Shown: positions 7,774 to 17,977, counted from the stretch's first letter. The stretch is 44,627 bases of DNA from Clostridia bacterium (GCA_017412715.1 JAFPWU010000020.1:1-44627); one strand, 5' to 3'. A program made the numbers and translations. The notes: generated from the sequence alone by a model not told the origin.

Positions 7774-9222
7774 TCAGCTGAGACGCCGGATCCCGTCGGC
7801 CAGACGGCGCAGGGTTTCCTCCCGCCCCAGCAGGGCGGCGATTTCGAAGGCGCCGCCGGGGGTATTGGCCACGCCGGCGATGGCGATGCGCAGGGGCCAG
7901 AGGACGGCGCCGTTTTTCAGCCCCGCCTGCTGGATGGCTTCCATCACCGCGTCATGCAGATCCGTCTCGGTCCAGTTGGGGAGGGACTCCAGAACCGGCT
8001 GCACCAGCTTCAGGGAAGCCAGGGAAACCTCCGGGTTGGTCTTCATCTTCTTATGGGTATACAGCTCCAGATCGTAATCCGGCAGCGCCCCCAGGAAGGA
8101 GACCATGTCAGGCAGCTGGTTGAAGACCTCCGTGCGGCTCTGGGTCAGCTCCGCCAGGCGGCGATAGTCGATTCCCTTGCCGGCCAGCACCCGGTCAAAC
8201 CAGGGGGTCGCCATCTGCAGATAGGTCTCCGGCGGCAGCCGGCGGATATACTCCGCATTGAACCAGGTCAGCTTGGTGACATCAAAGATGCCGGGGGAGT
8301 TGTTCAGCCGGTGAATGTCGAAAACATCCACCAGCTCCGGCAGGGTGAAGAATTCCCGCTCGTCCCCGGGATTCCAGCCCACCAGGGCCAGATAGTTGAT
8401 CAGGGCCTCGGGCAGGAAGCCCTTCTCCACAAAATCGGAATAATAGGCGTCCCCGTCCCGCTTAGAGAGCTTGTGCTGGGCATCCCGCATGACGGTGGTC
8501 AGATGCACGTAGACGGGCTTCTCCCAGCCGAAGGCGTCATAGAGGAAATTGTACCGGGGGGTGGAGGAAAGATATTCCATCCCGCGCATGACGTGGGTGA
8601 TGCCCATCAGGTGGTCGTCGATCACGTTGGCGAAATTATAGGTGGGCATGCCGTCCTGCTTGATGAGCACCATATCGTCCATGGCCTCGGCATTGGGGAA
8701 GGTCATATCGCCGAAGACGGTATCGTGATAGGAGGTTTCCCCCTCGGTGGGGGCGTTCATGCGGATGGTCCAGGGAATGCCCGCCGCCAGCTTCTGCTGT
8801 ACCTCCTCGGGGGACAGGTGCAGGCAGTGCTTATCGTACTTCCAGGTGCCTCCCGCCGCCTCCACCGCGGCCCGACGCTCCTCGATCTCCTCCTTGGAGC
8901 AGAAGCAGTAATAGGCGTGGCCGGATTCCACCAGCTTTTTGGCATAGGGCAGATACAGATCCTTCCGGTCGCTCTGGACATAGGGGCCGCAGGGGCCGCC
9001 CACATCGGGGCCCTCATCCCAGGTCAGGCCGCAGCCCTTCAGGGTTTCGTAGATGATTTCCGTGGCGCCGGGAACGAAGCGCTCCTGGTCCGTATCCTCG
9101 ATGCGGAGAATGAACTGGCCGCCGTTCTTGCGGGCGTACAGGTAGTTGTAAAGCGCGGTGCGCAGGCCGCCCAGGTGCATAAAACCGGTGGGACTGGGGG
9201 CGAATCTTGTGCGAACTGTCAT
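7774..9222 (-). CDS. gltX: glutamate--tRNA ligase
   Basis: Class I aminoacyl-tRNA synthetase charging tRNA-Glu. The 482-residue product has RFAPSPTGFMHLGGLRTALYNY with the HIGH-type motif as HLGG (about 16-19), the RIEDTDQERF motif, and the KMSKS-type motif as KLSKR (about 250). The helical anticodon-binding domain fills the C-terminal third. It follows glnS by 39 bases on the minus strand and is probably co-transcribed. The ribosome binding site is weak (AGAAGA), but the start gives the exact family N-terminus. Confidence 0.97.
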   Translation of the reverse strand: MTVRTRFAPSPTGFMHLGGLRTALYNYLYARKNGGQFILRIEDTDQERFVPGATEIIYETLKGCGLTWDEGPDVGGPCGPYVQSDRKDLYLPYAKKLVESGHAYYCFCSKEEIEERRAAVEAAGGTWKYDKHCLHLSPEEVQQKLAAGIPWTIRMNAPTEGETSYHDTVFGDMTFPNAEAMDDMVLIKQDGMPTYNFANVIDDHLMGITHVMRGMEYLSSTPRYNFLYDAFGWEKPVYVHLTTVMRDAQHKLSKRDGDAYYSDFVEKGFLPEALINYLALVGWNPGDEREFFTLPELVDVFDIHRLNNSPGIFDVTKLTWFNAEYIRRLPPETYLQMATPWFDRVLAGKGIDYRRLAELTQSRTEVFNQLPDMVSFLGALPDYDLELYTHKKMKTNPEVSLASLKLVQPVLESLPNWTETDLHDAVMEAIQQAGLKNGAVLWPLRIAIAGVANTPGGAFEIAALLGREETLRRLADGIRRLS

Positions 9223-9261
9223 TTTCTTCTATCTTCTTTCTGTTGATAATTCCGGAATGAC

Positions 9262-10944
9262 TTACCTCGTCTGCTTCGCGAAGGTGTCCCTGAGGCCGAC
9301 GGTGCGGTTGAAAACCGGGTGATCCGGGGCGGAATCGGGATCCTTGCAGAAATATCCGGTGCGGAGGAACTGGAAGGACGCGCCGACCTCGGTCTCCGCC
9401 AGGAACCGCTCGCAGAGACCCTGCTTCATGGCCAGGCTTTCCGGATTCAGCCGGGAGATGAAGTCCTTCTTATCCGGGGCGTCCTCTTCCTCCTCGTCCA
9501 CATCCTCGCCGAGCAGGGGCTCATACAGCCGGGCTTCGAAGGGGATGCAGTCGTCGGCGGGAACCCAGTGGAGGGTTTTGCCCTTGATCTTCCGGTCGGC
9601 TCCGGCGCTTCCGGAGAAGGAATCCAGATCCACGGTGCAGCGGACTTCCAGAATGTTCCCGTCCTCATCCTTGACGCATTCATCGCAGCGGACGATATAG
9701 GCGCCCTTCAGGCGCACCTCGTTTCCGGGGAACATCCGCTGATACTTCTTGACGGGGACTTCCATGAAGTCGTCCCGCTCGATGAAGATTTCCCGGCCCA
9801 TGTGCAGGGTACGGGAGCCCATCTCCGGATGATCCGGGTGATTTTCCAGGATGACTTCCTTCTTTTCTCCCTCAGGCCAGTTGGTCAGAACCACCTTCAG
9901 GGGATCCAGCACCGCCATGGCCCGGGGCGCCTTTTCGCCCAGGTCGTCCCGGACGCAGTGCTCCAGCACGGCGTAATCCACGGTGGAATCCGCCTTGCTC
10001 ATGCCGATAATGCTGACAAAATTCCGGATGGACTGGGGCGTATAGCCTCTGCGGCGCATGGCGCTGAGGGTGGGCATCCGGGGATCGTCCCATCCGGCCA
10101 CATAGCCGCCTTCCACCAGCTGGCGGAGGTAGCGCTTGGACATGACGGTGCGGGTCATGTTCAGCCGGGAGAACTCCAGCTGCCTGGGGCGGGCGGGGAG
10201 CATGTTGGCGCTCTTTTCCACCACCCAGTCGTACAGGGGCCGGTGAATCTCGTATTCCAGGGAGCACATGGAGTGGCTGATTCCCTCCAGGGCATCCCCG
10301 ATGGGATGGGCAAAATCGTACATGGGGTAGATGCACCAGGTATTCCCGGTGCGCCAGTGCTCCTTATACAGGATCCGGTACATGGCGGGATCCCGCATGA
10401 CGATATTGGGGGAGGCCATATCGATCTTGGCCCGCAGGGTCTTGCTGCCTTCCGGGAATTCCCCGGCCCGCATCCGGCGGAACAGGTCCAGGCTCTCCTC
10501 CCAGGGGCGGTCCCGCCAGGGGCTGTTCTTCCCGGGCTCAGTGAGGGTTCCCCGGTATTCCCGCATCTCGTCCTTGCTCAGCTCGTCCACGTAGGCCAGA
10601 CCCCGGCGGATCCAGTCCTCGGCGATCTCGTAGCACTTTTCGTAGTAATCGGAGGCATAGTATTCGCCGCCCGTCCAGTGGAACCCAAGCCAGTGGATAT
10701 CCTTCTTGATGTTTTCCACATACTCGGTATCCTCCTTGGCGGGGTTGGTGTCATCGAAGCGGAGATTGCATTTGCCGCCGTACTTTTCCGCGGTGAGGAA
10801 ATCCATGATCAGGGCCTTGCAGTGCCCGATATGCAGATAGCCGTTGGGTTCGGGAGGAAAGCGGGTATGAATCTCCTGATACCGGCCCTCCGCCAGATCC
10901 TGCTCAATGGCGTCCCAGATAAAATTGCTGCGTGCTTCTTCCAT
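9262..10944 (-). CDS. glnS: glutamine--tRNA ligase
   Basis: Class I synthetase charging tRNA-Gln directly. The 560-residue product has TRFPPEPNGYLHIGHCKAL (HIGH motif intact), LRFDDTNPAKED, the MSKRYLRQLV KMSKS-type motif (about 270) and two beta-barrel anticodon domains. The ATG at 10944 is chosen because AAGGGAG lies 7 bases upstream; 27 further upstream codons are open but unrelated to the family. GlnRS next to GltX suggests a direct Gln-tRNA route, whereas many Clostridia rely on GatCAB amidation. Confidence 0.97.
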   Translation of the reverse strand: MEEARSNFIWDAIEQDLAEGRYQEIHTRFPPEPNGYLHIGHCKALIMDFLTAEKYGGKCNLRFDDTNPAKEDTEYVENIKKDIHWLGFHWTGGEYYASDYYEKCYEIAEDWIRRGLAYVDELSKDEMREYRGTLTEPGKNSPWRDRPWEESLDLFRRMRAGEFPEGSKTLRAKIDMASPNIVMRDPAMYRILYKEHWRTGNTWCIYPMYDFAHPIGDALEGISHSMCSLEYEIHRPLYDWVVEKSANMLPARPRQLEFSRLNMTRTVMSKRYLRQLVEGGYVAGWDDPRMPTLSAMRRRGYTPQSIRNFVSIIGMSKADSTVDYAVLEHCVRDDLGEKAPRAMAVLDPLKVVLTNWPEGEKKEVILENHPDHPEMGSRTLHMGREIFIERDDFMEVPVKKYQRMFPGNEVRLKGAYIVRCDECVKDEDGNILEVRCTVDLDSFSGSAGADRKIKGKTLHWVPADDCIPFEARLYEPLLGEDVDEEEEDAPDKKDFISRLNPESLAMKQGLCERFLAETEVGASFQFLRTGYFCKDPDSAPDHPVFNRTVGLRDTFAKQTR

Positions 10945-11031
10945 CTTTTTACTCCCTTCCGAACTCTGCCCTGAGGATGGGAACCGCGGGAAGGCGGCGC
11001 CGGATCCGATGAGGGCAAAACGCACGTGGTT

Positions 11032-11060
11032 ATTATACGGAAAAGCGATGGGGGATGCAA
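11032..11060 (-). promoter_or_regulatory. sigma-A promoter for glnS-gltX
   Basis: On the minus strand TTGCAT (11055-11060), a 17-base spacer and TATAAT (11032-11037). The transcript would start about 80 bases before glnS. No T-box signature is seen in this short leader. Confidence 0.65.
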
Positions 11061-11115
11061 GGGAAAAGCGGGGGGCAATTGTTACATTTTCCTCGTATTT
11101 TCACGGTTTTTCCCC

Positions 11116-11144
11116 TTTTCAAACCAGGGGAATCATAGTATAAT
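11116..11144 (+). promoter_or_regulatory. sigma-A promoter for ireB
   Basis: TTTTCA (11116-11121), a 17-base spacer and a perfect TATAAT (11139-11144), about 28 bases before the ireB ribosome binding site. It diverges from the glnS promoter. Confidence 0.6.
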
Positions 11145-11178
11145 TGCCTATAGGTATGCGAAGACGGAGGATATTGCC

Positions 11179-11433
11179 ATGACTGAAAGATTCGAGACCA
11201 TGAAATTCAAGCCCATCGAGGAATCGGGAAATGAGGCGCAGGATATCCTGATGTATGTGTATCAGGCGCTGCAGGCCAAGGGGTACGACCCGATTACCCA
11301 GCTGGTGGGATATATTTATACCGGGGATCCGACCTATATCACCAGTTACAATTCCGCCCGCAGCATGATCTGCCGGCTGGAGCGGGACGAGATCATTGAG
11401 GAGCTGGTCCGTTCCTATTTGATGACGCATTGA
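11179..11433 (+). CDS. ireB: IreB-family regulatory phosphoprotein
   Basis: An 84-residue DUF965/IreB protein, a small Firmicutes-only protein that in Enterococcus is phosphorylated by the PASTA kinase IreK and tunes cephalosporin resistance. The sequence has the family core [38 protein letters not shown] and [13 protein letters not shown] over its whole length. CGGAGG lies 8 bases before the ATG at 11179. The usual neighbour ruvX is absent. A terminator-like hairpin follows directly. Confidence 0.95.
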   Translation: MTERFETMKFKPIEESGNEAQDILMYVYQALQAKGYDPITQLVGYIYTGDPTYITSYNSARSMICRLERDEIIEELVRSYLMTH

Positions 11434-11448
11434 GGGATTTTTTCCCGG

Positions 11449-11477
11449 AAGGAGTGCCGGCTGCCGGCACTCCTTTT
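11449..11477 (+). terminator. rho-independent terminator after ireB
   Basis: A perfect 12-bp stem, AAGGAGTGCCGG against CCGGCACTCCTT, with a 3-base loop CTG and four T residues at the end. It separates ireB from the next gene, whose own promoter is not obvious, so read-through is possible. Confidence 0.7.
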
Positions 11478-11497
11478 GCAGAAAGGGGAAAAGTGAA

Positions 11498-13558
11498 ATG
11501 GAAAAAAAGATTGTCGCGATTCTGCTGACGGTTCTGCTGGCCACGCTGGCGACGGCCGCCCTGGCGGCGGACGTGTTCCGCTTCGACAGCAAAAGCATCG
11601 ACCTCTTCGAAGGCGAGGAGGCTCTGATCCCCCTTGTGCGGGAGGGCAATCCCGCCGAGACGGGAACCCTGACCTATACCGCGGTGAACCCGAAGGCCGT
11701 TTCGGTGGCTCCGGACGGGACCATCAGGGCCCTGAACAAGGGAAAATCCACGGTGAAGGTGACCCTGAAGACGGGAAAGCGCACCTGGACCGCGTCCATG
11801 ACGGTGAACGTGCTGCGGGCGGTGACCAAGGTGACCCTGAACACAGGAAAGATGACGGTCTATCAGCCCACGGATCCCATGATCCAGGGGCTGCTGCAGG
11901 AGGAGACCCTGCATGACGTGATCGTGCTCCCGGTCGGGAAAAGCCTGGAGCTGAGCACAACCTGCACCCCGTCGGATGCCAGCAGCAAAAAGGTGGACTA
12001 TACTTCCACGGACGAAGGGGTCCTGAAGGTAGGGAAATCCTCCATGCGGGCGGTCCAGGCGGGGGAATGCGACCTGACTGTGGCCAGCGAGCAGAACCCT
12101 GAGGTGAAGGAGATCTTCCATGTGCTGGTGACCCAGCCAGTGACGAAGATCAGCATTTCCGCCCCGTCGGGGAAGACCGTCAGCGTGGGCGGCACCCTCA
12201 GCCTGCAGGAGGTTCTGGAGCCCGCCAACGCCAGCATTCAGGCGGTGACCTGGAGCAGCAGGAACGAACAGACCGCCCGGGTGGACCAGAACGGCGTGGT
12301 GACCGGGCTGAAGCGGGGCACAGCCACCATCCAGGTGACGGCGGCGGACGGCTCCGGCAGGTCTGGCAGCATCAGCATCACCGTGGCCCAGCCGGTCAGC
12401 GCCATCGTCTTCAAGGAGAGCGGGCTGAATCTGGCCAACGGGCAGCAGGGAACCGTACACGTGACGGTGCTGCCGGAGAACGCCAATGAGAAGGGGGTCA
12501 CCTACTCCTCCACGGATGATACGGTGGCCACCGTGAACCAGAACGGTGTCGTCCGGGCCATTTCCCGGGGCGAGTGCTCCATTATCGCCACCAGCAAAAG
12601 CAATCCGGAAGTCTCCGCGGAGATTAACGTGAGCGTCGTGCAGCAGGTGACCGCAATCACCTTCCCGGGCGGAACGGTCTCCCTGCCGGTCAGAACCTCG
12701 GCCCAGCTTTTCTGGCAGGTGGCGCCCGAGGATGCCACGATCAAGGACGTGGTGTTTGCCACAAACAATAAGAAAGTCGCGACGGTGGACGCCCACGGGG
12801 TGGTGACCGGCATCGCCCGGGGAACCGCCACCATTACGGCCACGGCGACGGACGGATCCAGGAAGAAGGGCCAGGTGAAGGTCACGGTGACCCAGCCCGT
12901 GGAAGGAGTCTCCATCCAGTACGGGGTCTACCATATCCAGCTGGACAGGAGCCTGAACATCAAGGCCATCATCAGCCCCAGAAACGCCAATAATCAGAAT
13001 GTGCACTTTACCACCGGGGACGAATATGTCGCCACCGTGACCGATAACAAGAATATCGGCCGGGTTCGGGGAAGGCACGCGGGAACCACGACCATTACCG
13101 GCGTAACCGAGGACGGAGGGTATTCCGCCTCCGCGGAAATCCGGGTCGGGGACTTTAACCGGGCCGTCATTGTGGACGATCTATACCTGGAGCGGGACAA
13201 TATCCGCATCGTACTGCGGAACCGGAGCGACTTTACGGTGGACCGGGTCTACTTTACCTGCGAAACCTATGACGCAAACGGACAGCCGCTGGTATGCAAC
13301 TCCGACGGCGTCAGCAATTCCTTCAGCGGCGCCTATCGCCAGGAGCTCTATCCCGGGGATATTTCCGAGCATTACATCTTTGATTTCGGGGATTACGTGC
13401 AGCCCACCGCCATGATCGCCCGGGTTGTGCTGAAGGTGACCGGATGGCGGGACCTGGAAGGATACACCCGGAACATTCCCGAGGATGAGTACCCCAACCA
13501 GACGTATACCCGGTATATTCCGGTGGTGCTGCCCGGGAACAGCGGCGAAAACGGCTGA
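11498..13558 (+). CDS. secreted protein with six bacterial Ig-like (Big_2) repeats
   Basis: A signal peptide with cleavage after TAALA (about 24) is followed by about six Ig-like Big_2 domains of 80-90 residues each (about 25-550). Each carries the hallmark V-A-T-V-D-x-N-G-V-V-T-G-I-x-R-G-T-A-T-I pattern or a variant ([54 protein letters not shown]). Residues 550-686 form a separate beta-rich domain ([25 protein letters not shown]) like FxLYD-type domains. No LPXTG or transmembrane anchor is seen. Likely an envelope or adhesive protein, function unknown. AAGGGG precedes the ATG. Confidence 0.88.
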   Translation: MEKKIVAILLTVLLATLATAALAADVFRFDSKSIDLFEGEEALIPLVREGNPAETGTLTYTAVNPKAVSVAPDGTIRALNKGKSTVKVTLKTGKRTWTASMTVNVLRAVTKVTLNTGKMTVYQPTDPMIQGLLQEETLHDVIVLPVGKSLELSTTCTPSDASSKKVDYTSTDEGVLKVGKSSMRAVQAGECDLTVASEQNPEVKEIFHVLVTQPVTKISISAPSGKTVSVGGTLSLQEVLEPANASIQAVTWSSRNEQTARVDQNGVVTGLKRGTATIQVTAADGSGRSGSISITVAQPVSAIVFKESGLNLANGQQGTVHVTVLPENANEKGVTYSSTDDTVATVNQNGVVRAISRGECSIIATSKSNPEVSAEINVSVVQQVTAITFPGGTVSLPVRTSAQLFWQVAPEDATIKDVVFATNNKKVATVDAHGVVTGIARGTATITATATDGSRKKGQVKVTVTQPVEGVSIQYGVYHIQLDRSLNIKAIISPRNANNQNVHFTTGDEYVATVTDNKNIGRVRGRHAGTTTITGVTEDGGYSASAEIRVGDFNRAVIVDDLYLERDNIRIVLRNRSDFTVDRVYFTCETYDANGQPLVCNSDGVSNSFSGAYRQELYPGDISEHYIFDFGDYVQPTAMIARVVLKVTGWRDLEGYTRNIPEDEYPNQTYTRYIPVVLPGNSGENG

Positions 13559-13584
13559 GAAAGAAAGATATACAGAGAGAAAAT

Positions 13585-15471
13585 ATGCCAGATCTTGTGG
13601 TAATTGGCGCGGGACACGCCGGGTGCGAAGCAGCCCTGGCCGCCGCCCGCATGGGAATGGATACGTTGCTTCTGACCCTGAACATGGACGGGGTGGCGCT
13701 GATGGCCTGCAATCCGGTGATCGGAGGCTCGGCCAAGGGACACCTGGTACGGGAAATTGACGCCCTGGGCGGGGAGATGGCGCTGGCCATTGACGATACC
13801 TTCCTGCAGAGCCGGATGCTGAATACCGGCAAGGGCCCCGCCGTGCACGCCCTGCGCGCCCAGGCGGACAAGCAGGCGTACCAGAACCGGATGCGCCGGG
13901 CTCTGATGACCCAGGAGCGGCTGACCCTCCGGCAGGGGGAGGTCGTGTCCATTGAGACGGAAAACGACCGGGTGACCGGAGTAACCACCGCTACCGGCCT
14001 GCGGATCCCCTGCGGCGCGGTGGTCGTCGCTACGGGGGTTTACCTGCAGGGGAGGATCATTATCGGGGAGCACAGCCACGCGGGCGGCCCCCAGGGGCTG
14101 ATGAACGCGGGGGAGCTGTCCGGGGGACTGATCCGGCTGGGCTTCGCCCTGCGGCGCTTTAAAACCGGAACCCCGGCCCGGGTGGACCAGCGGACGATTG
14201 ATTTTGACGAGATGGAGAATCAGCGGGGGGATGAGCCGGTAGTGCCCTTCTCCTTCCTGAATCAGGGCCGCCGCCTCGAGAATACTTACGCCTGCTACCT
14301 GACCTGGACCAATGAGGAGACCCACCGGATCATCCGGGAAAACCTGCACAGGGCGCCCCTGTACAGCGGCCAGATCCACGGCATCGGGCCCCGGTACTGC
14401 CCTTCCATTGAGGACAAGATTGTCCGTTTCGCGGATAAGGCGAGGCATCAGCTGTTTCTGGAGCCGGAAGGGGCCAACAGCCTGGAGTGGTATGTGCAGG
14501 GTATGAGCTCCTCCATGCCGGAGGATGTTCAGTGGCAGATGTACCGGACCATTCCGGGGCTGCGGCGGTGCCAGCTGACCCGGCTGGCCTACGCCATTGA
14601 GTATGACTGCATCGACAGCCGGGAACTGAGGCCCACCCTGGAAAGCCTGCGGATCGGCGGGCTGTTCTTTGCGGGCCAGATTAACGGCACCAGCGGATAT
14701 GAGGAAGCCGGAGCCCAGGGGCTGCTGGCGGGCATGAACGCGGCCCTCCGGATGCAGGGCCGGGAGCAGGTGATCCTGACCCGGGATATGGCCTACCTGG
14801 GGGTGCTGACGGATGATCTGACCACCAAGGGGACGGACGAGCCCTATCGGATGATGACCTCCCGGGCGGAGCACCGGCTGTATCTGCGCCAGGATAACGC
14901 GGATCTGCGGCTGACGGAGATCGGGGCCGCGGCGGGGCTGGTGACCCCGGAACGGCTGGAAGAGACCCGGCGGAAGCGGGAGGATACGGCAAGGATTCTC
15001 TCGGAGCTTAAAACCACCCGGTTTGCGCCGGGGGAAAAGCTGGCCGCCTTCCTGGAAAAGCGCGGACAGCCGGAAAGCGCGGGATCCGTCAGCGGGGAGG
15101 AGCTGCTGAGACGGCCGGGAATCGGCCTGCGGGATCTGGCGGAGATGGAGCCAGAATGGGAAAAGGTTTCCGCCCCCGCGGCGGAGCAGGTGGAAATCTC
15201 CGTGAAATACGCCGGATATCTGGAAAAGCAGGAGACCCTGATCCGGAAGGCACGGCAGGCGGAGGAAACCCGCCTGCCCGAGGATGTTCCATACGAGGAA
15301 ATTGACGGGCTTCGGCTGGAAGCCCGCCAGAAGCTGGCCAGGCAGAAGCCGGTATCCCTGGGCGCGGCGGGCCGGATTCCCGGCGTCAATCCCGCGGATG
15401 TGGCCGTGCTCTCCGTCTGGCTGGAAAAGGAACGGCGGAGAAAAGCAGCGCCGGTGGAGAAGGGTGAATGA
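13585..15471 (+). CDS. mnmG: tRNA uridine-5-carboxymethylaminomethyl(34) synthesis enzyme MnmG
   Basis: FAD enzyme that works with MnmE to modify the wobble uridine of several tRNAs. The 628-residue product is full length. It has the dinucleotide fold [20 protein letters not shown] at the N-terminus, [88 protein letters not shown] and the C-terminal GIDA helical domain with PGIGLRDLA and [14 protein letters not shown]. It overlaps the next gene by four bases. The usual mnmE/rsmG neighbours are missing. Confidence 0.97.
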   Translation: MPDLVVIGAGHAGCEAALAAARMGMDTLLLTLNMDGVALMACNPVIGGSAKGHLVREIDALGGEMALAIDDTFLQSRMLNTGKGPAVHALRAQADKQAYQNRMRRALMTQERLTLRQGEVVSIETENDRVTGVTTATGLRIPCGAVVVATGVYLQGRIIIGEHSHAGGPQGLMNAGELSGGLIRLGFALRRFKTGTPARVDQRTIDFDEMENQRGDEPVVPFSFLNQGRRLENTYACYLTWTNEETHRIIRENLHRAPLYSGQIHGIGPRYCPSIEDKIVRFADKARHQLFLEPEGANSLEWYVQGMSSSMPEDVQWQMYRTIPGLRRCQLTRLAYAIEYDCIDSRELRPTLESLRIGGLFFAGQINGTSGYEEAGAQGLLAGMNAALRMQGREQVILTRDMAYLGVLTDDLTTKGTDEPYRMMTSRAEHRLYLRQDNADLRLTEIGAAAGLVTPERLEETRRKREDTARILSELKTTRFAPGEKLAAFLEKRGQPESAGSVSGEELLRRPGIGLRDLAEMEPEWEKVSAPAAEQVEISVKYAGYLEKQETLIRKARQAEETRLPEDVPYEEIDGLRLEARQKLARQKPVSLGAAGRIPGVNPADVAVLSVWLEKERRRKAAPVEKGE

Positions 15472-15830
15472 TACGGACAGGAAGGACGGGGCGGAGCTTG
15501 AAGAAGCAGGGTGAAAAATGGTTCATCGGGGCTTTTGCGGCGCTGATGCTGGCTTTCAGCCTTTTTCTCGCGGCCGGCGTTCTGATCCGCGCCCGTCTGG
15601 ATTTTCAGCTGGAGGATCTGAGCCTGAGCCTGGAAACCAGCCAGGGGAGGGAGCGGAAACAGCAGTATGAGTATGACCGGGTGACCGAGGAGCTGCCCAG
15701 GGCCCGGGAGAAGCTGGCGGAAGCGCAGCCCAGGGCGGACGAGGCGAAGGAAAACGTCAGCCGGCTGAAGGAAGAACGGAAGCGGCTCCGGAACGAAAAG
15801 AAGGAACTGGAGCAGGGGAGAGGCGAATGA
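15468..15830 (+). CDS. small single-pass coiled-coil membrane protein A
   Basis: A 120-residue product starting in an ATGA overlap with mnmG. A basic N-terminus (1-18), one membrane helix (about 19-42, [22 protein letters not shown]) and a charged coiled coil to the end, rich in Glu, Lys and Arg. The shape recalls FtsB/DivIC-type bitopic proteins but no sequence signature supports that. The next gene has the same design, so the two may pair. Confidence 0.75.
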   Translation: MIRTGRTGRSLKKQGEKWFIGAFAALMLAFSLFLAAGVLIRARLDFQLEDLSLSLETSQGRERKQQYEYDRVTEELPRAREKLAEAQPRADEAKENVSRLKEERKRLRNEKKELEQGRGE

Positions 15831-16168
15831 GCAGGGGAATGAAATGGATCCTGACCGTGACGCTGCTGGCGGCCCTGGCCGTGACGGCGGTGCTGGGAGC
15901 GGGGATCCTCCGGGACCGGCGGCGCGTCCGGGAGCTGACGGCGCAGCTGGCGGAAAGCCGGGCCAGATGGGAGGATATCGCCGAGCGGAAGGAAACCCTG
16001 CAGGCGGAGCTGAAAACCGTTGAGGAGGCGCTGAAGGAAGCGAACCTGACCATTGAGGAGTCCGAAACCCGGGCGGAGGAGCTGCGGGAGGATATCGCCC
16101 GGCTGGAGGCTGAGATAGAAGCGCTGAAAAAGGACGGGGAAAACGCGGAAACGATTCCCGGCGAGTGA
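15827..16168 (+). CDS. small single-pass coiled-coil membrane protein B
   Basis: A 113-residue product starting in an ATGA overlap with the preceding gene and using GGAGAGG as ribosome binding site. One membrane helix (about 8-29) is followed by an uninterrupted coiled coil (about 32-100) with regular Leu/Ala heptads (RVRELTAQLAESRARW, LEAEIEALKK). The tail is short and acidic. Coupled with protein A, so a hetero-oligomer is plausible. Family not recognised. Confidence 0.75.
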   Translation: MSRGMKWILTVTLLAALAVTAVLGAGILRDRRRVRELTAQLAESRARWEDIAERKETLQAELKTVEEALKEANLTIEESETRAEELREDIARLEAEIEALKKDGENAETIPGE

Positions 16169-16235
16169 GCCTGCCGGATTTTCGGGCCGGATGTTTTTCC
16201 GGGAAAGATGATTACAGGCATCGGAGGAGGAACGC

Positions 16236-16799
16236 ATGAAAGCGAGCATCAGAAGGAGCGCGGCCGCGGGGGTTCTGATCTGCATGGGCTGCATCGTCAA
16301 CCTGAAGGCCGGCGGAGGCCTGGCCGGCGCAGTGCTTTTCAGCGCCGGTCTGTGGTTCGTGGTGAATTTTGACGCGGAGCTGTTTACAGGCAGGGTGACG
16401 CGAAACGACTACCCCTGGCTCCAGAAGGCGATCATGCTCGGCATGAATCTGGTGGGCGCGGGGGTCTGCGGCCTGCTGGCGTACTGCTTCCTTCCGGAGA
16501 TCCGGGAAAGCGCGGCGGCTGTTACGGCCTCCTATTCGGATCCCCTCAGGGTGACGTGGCAGGCCGTTATGTGCGGCGTATGCATGTATCTGGCCACGAC
16601 CCCGCCTAAGGAGGGGGTCAGCAGATTCCCCTTCGTGGTCTATGGGGTTGTGCTGTTTATCCTCTCCGGCTATGGGCACTCCATCGCGCTGGGCGGCTAC
16701 GCGGCCATTGCGGGAGGCATCGCCTGGTGGGTGATTCCGCTGGCGGCGGTCGGAAACGGGCTGGGCAGCTATGGAATCAAATGGCTTCTGGAGAGATGA
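16236..16799 (+). CDS. short formate/nitrite transporter (FNT)-like membrane protein
   Basis: A 187-residue protein with about five or six hydrophobic segments. FNT-like motifs are LFSAGLWFVVNFDAELFTGRV (about 34-54, compare the AGAELFTGN motif), a half-helix region near NLVGAGVCGLLAY, and GYGHSIA (about 146), at the place of the pore histidine. Typical FNT channels are 250-290 residues, so this member lacks part of the fold or is a compact subfamily. Substrate unknown. GGAGGA lies 7 bases before the ATG. Confidence 0.65.
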   Translation: MKASIRRSAAAGVLICMGCIVNLKAGGGLAGAVLFSAGLWFVVNFDAELFTGRVTRNDYPWLQKAIMLGMNLVGAGVCGLLAYCFLPEIRESAAAVTASYSDPLRVTWQAVMCGVCMYLATTPPKEGVSRFPFVVYGVVLFILSGYGHSIALGGYAAIAGGIAWWVIPLAAVGNGLGSYGIKWLLER

Positions 16800-16864
16800 A
16801 CCATTGGATCATCCGGCCCGAAGGAAATTCAGCAGATATTTTGTTATATTTTTATTTCAATGTA

Positions 16865-16893
16865 TTTACAAATTCGTAACATAATAGTATGAT
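16865..16893 (+). promoter_or_regulatory. sigma-A promoter for the SH3 secreted protein
   Basis: TTTACA (16865-16870), 17 bases and TATGAT (16888-16893) in an AT-rich island. It leaves a leader of about 115 bases with no evident structure. Confidence 0.6.
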
Positions 16894-17014
16894 GTAACTG
16901 TGAATATGGATCATTGCGTCCAGGGGACGTCAGACATCCTGACCGTGCGGAAACCCGATTCAGCCTGGCCGGCCTGGATGGCTTCAGAAAAAAGAGGAAA
17001 AAGGAGCGGAAAAG

Positions 17015-17977
17015 ATGAAAAAACTGGCGATGCGGGCGTGGATCATTGTGATAGTTCTCGTCCTGGGGATGGCTTCTGTCGCCTGCGGGGAAAGCGGCTC
17101 GGCCGAGGCCCATACGGAAGATACAAGCGCGGAATCCAGCTATGCCGGCGCGGGGGATGCCTCCAGCGGCGCCGCGGAAGCGCACACTCCGAATACGGAC
17201 GCGGAAGCCAGTTACGCAGGCGCCGGCGGAGCAAGCTCTGCCAGCGGATACGCGGCCACGCCGGATACGACGGCTGAAACCAGCGTAACGGGAACGGGAA
17301 GCAGCTCGTCCTCTTCCTCCTATTCTTCCACCACGACGACGACCACGACGACCACTTCCACCAGCAGCTCCAGCAGCTCCAGCTCCTCCTCTTCCGCGGG
17401 AGGCTCCGGTTCCTGGGATCCGCTGCCCTGGCCGCCGGTTCCGCCGACCCCGAGGCATCATTCCTCCGGCTCCAGCGCACCGGTGGACTCCATCGTCAAG
17501 TCCGAAGACGTGACTGGGAAAGGGTGGACCATCATTTCGAAGGTAAATGTCCGCTCCCTGGCCTCCACGAAGGCTTCCCTGGTCCGGCAGATCAGTTCCG
17601 CCTCCACGGAAGTCATGGTGACCTCCGACGTTCTGAACAGCGCCGGTGAGAGATGGTACGGCGTCAAGCTGTATAGCGGCTATGTGGGCTACATCCGGGC
17701 GGACCTGCTCCGGGTGGAGCTGGAGAAGCAGGAAGCGGCTCCCGCGGCCGCGGCGGCCCCGGCGGCTGCAGCGGTTCCGGCAGCCTCCTATCAGATTCCC
17801 TCCGGGGCGAAGAACCATCGGGTCATCTATGTGATCGTGGAACCGGTCGAGGAGGAAACGGAAGAAGAGCCGGAAATCATCTATATCACGCCAGAACAGG
17901 CTGCCGAGATGGGGCTTCTGGACGGGACGGCTCTCCAGGTGGAGGACGAAGACAGCGAAATGCCCATTAACGGCTGA
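17015..17977 (+). CDS. secreted SH3-domain protein with Ser/Thr-rich linker
   Basis: A 320-residue product with an N-terminal signal sequence. A Cys follows at residue 24 (ASVACGES), but Leu is missing at -3, so lipid attachment is uncertain. Residues 25-90 contain three loose repeats of a SYAGAG(D/G)ASS unit. Residues 93-130 are almost pure Ser and Thr. An SH3_3-type domain follows (about 165-235, ISKVNVRSLASTKASLVRQI, WYGVKLYSGYVGYIRADLLRV), then an Ala-rich linker and an acidic tail. SH3_3 domains often bind cell-wall peptides. Wall binding is inferred. Confidence 0.82.
   Translation: MKKLAMRAWIIVIVLVLGMASVACGESGSAEAHTEDTSAESSYAGAGDASSGAAEAHTPNTDAEASYAGAGGASSASGYAATPDTTAETSVTGTGSSSSSSSYSSTTTTTTTTTSTSSSSSSSSSSSAGGSGSWDPLPWPPVPPTPRHHSSGSSAPVDSIVKSEDVTGKGWTIISKVNVRSLASTKASLVRQISSASTEVMVTSDVLNSAGERWYGVKLYSGYVGYIRADLLRVELEKQEAAPAAAAAPAAAAVPAASYQIPSGAKNHRVIYVIVEPVEEETEEEPEIIYITPEQAAEMGLLDGTALQVEDEDSEMPING

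Noticed and set aside
10945-11025. T-box riboswitch upstream of glnS
   Set aside because: The leader is only about 80 bases, with no specifier-loop or antiterminator features visible.
11393-13078. 561-residue minus-strand frame opposite the Ig-like protein
   Set aside because: Antisense artefact rich in Gly, His and Arg with no domain. The plus strand encodes repeated Big_2 domains.
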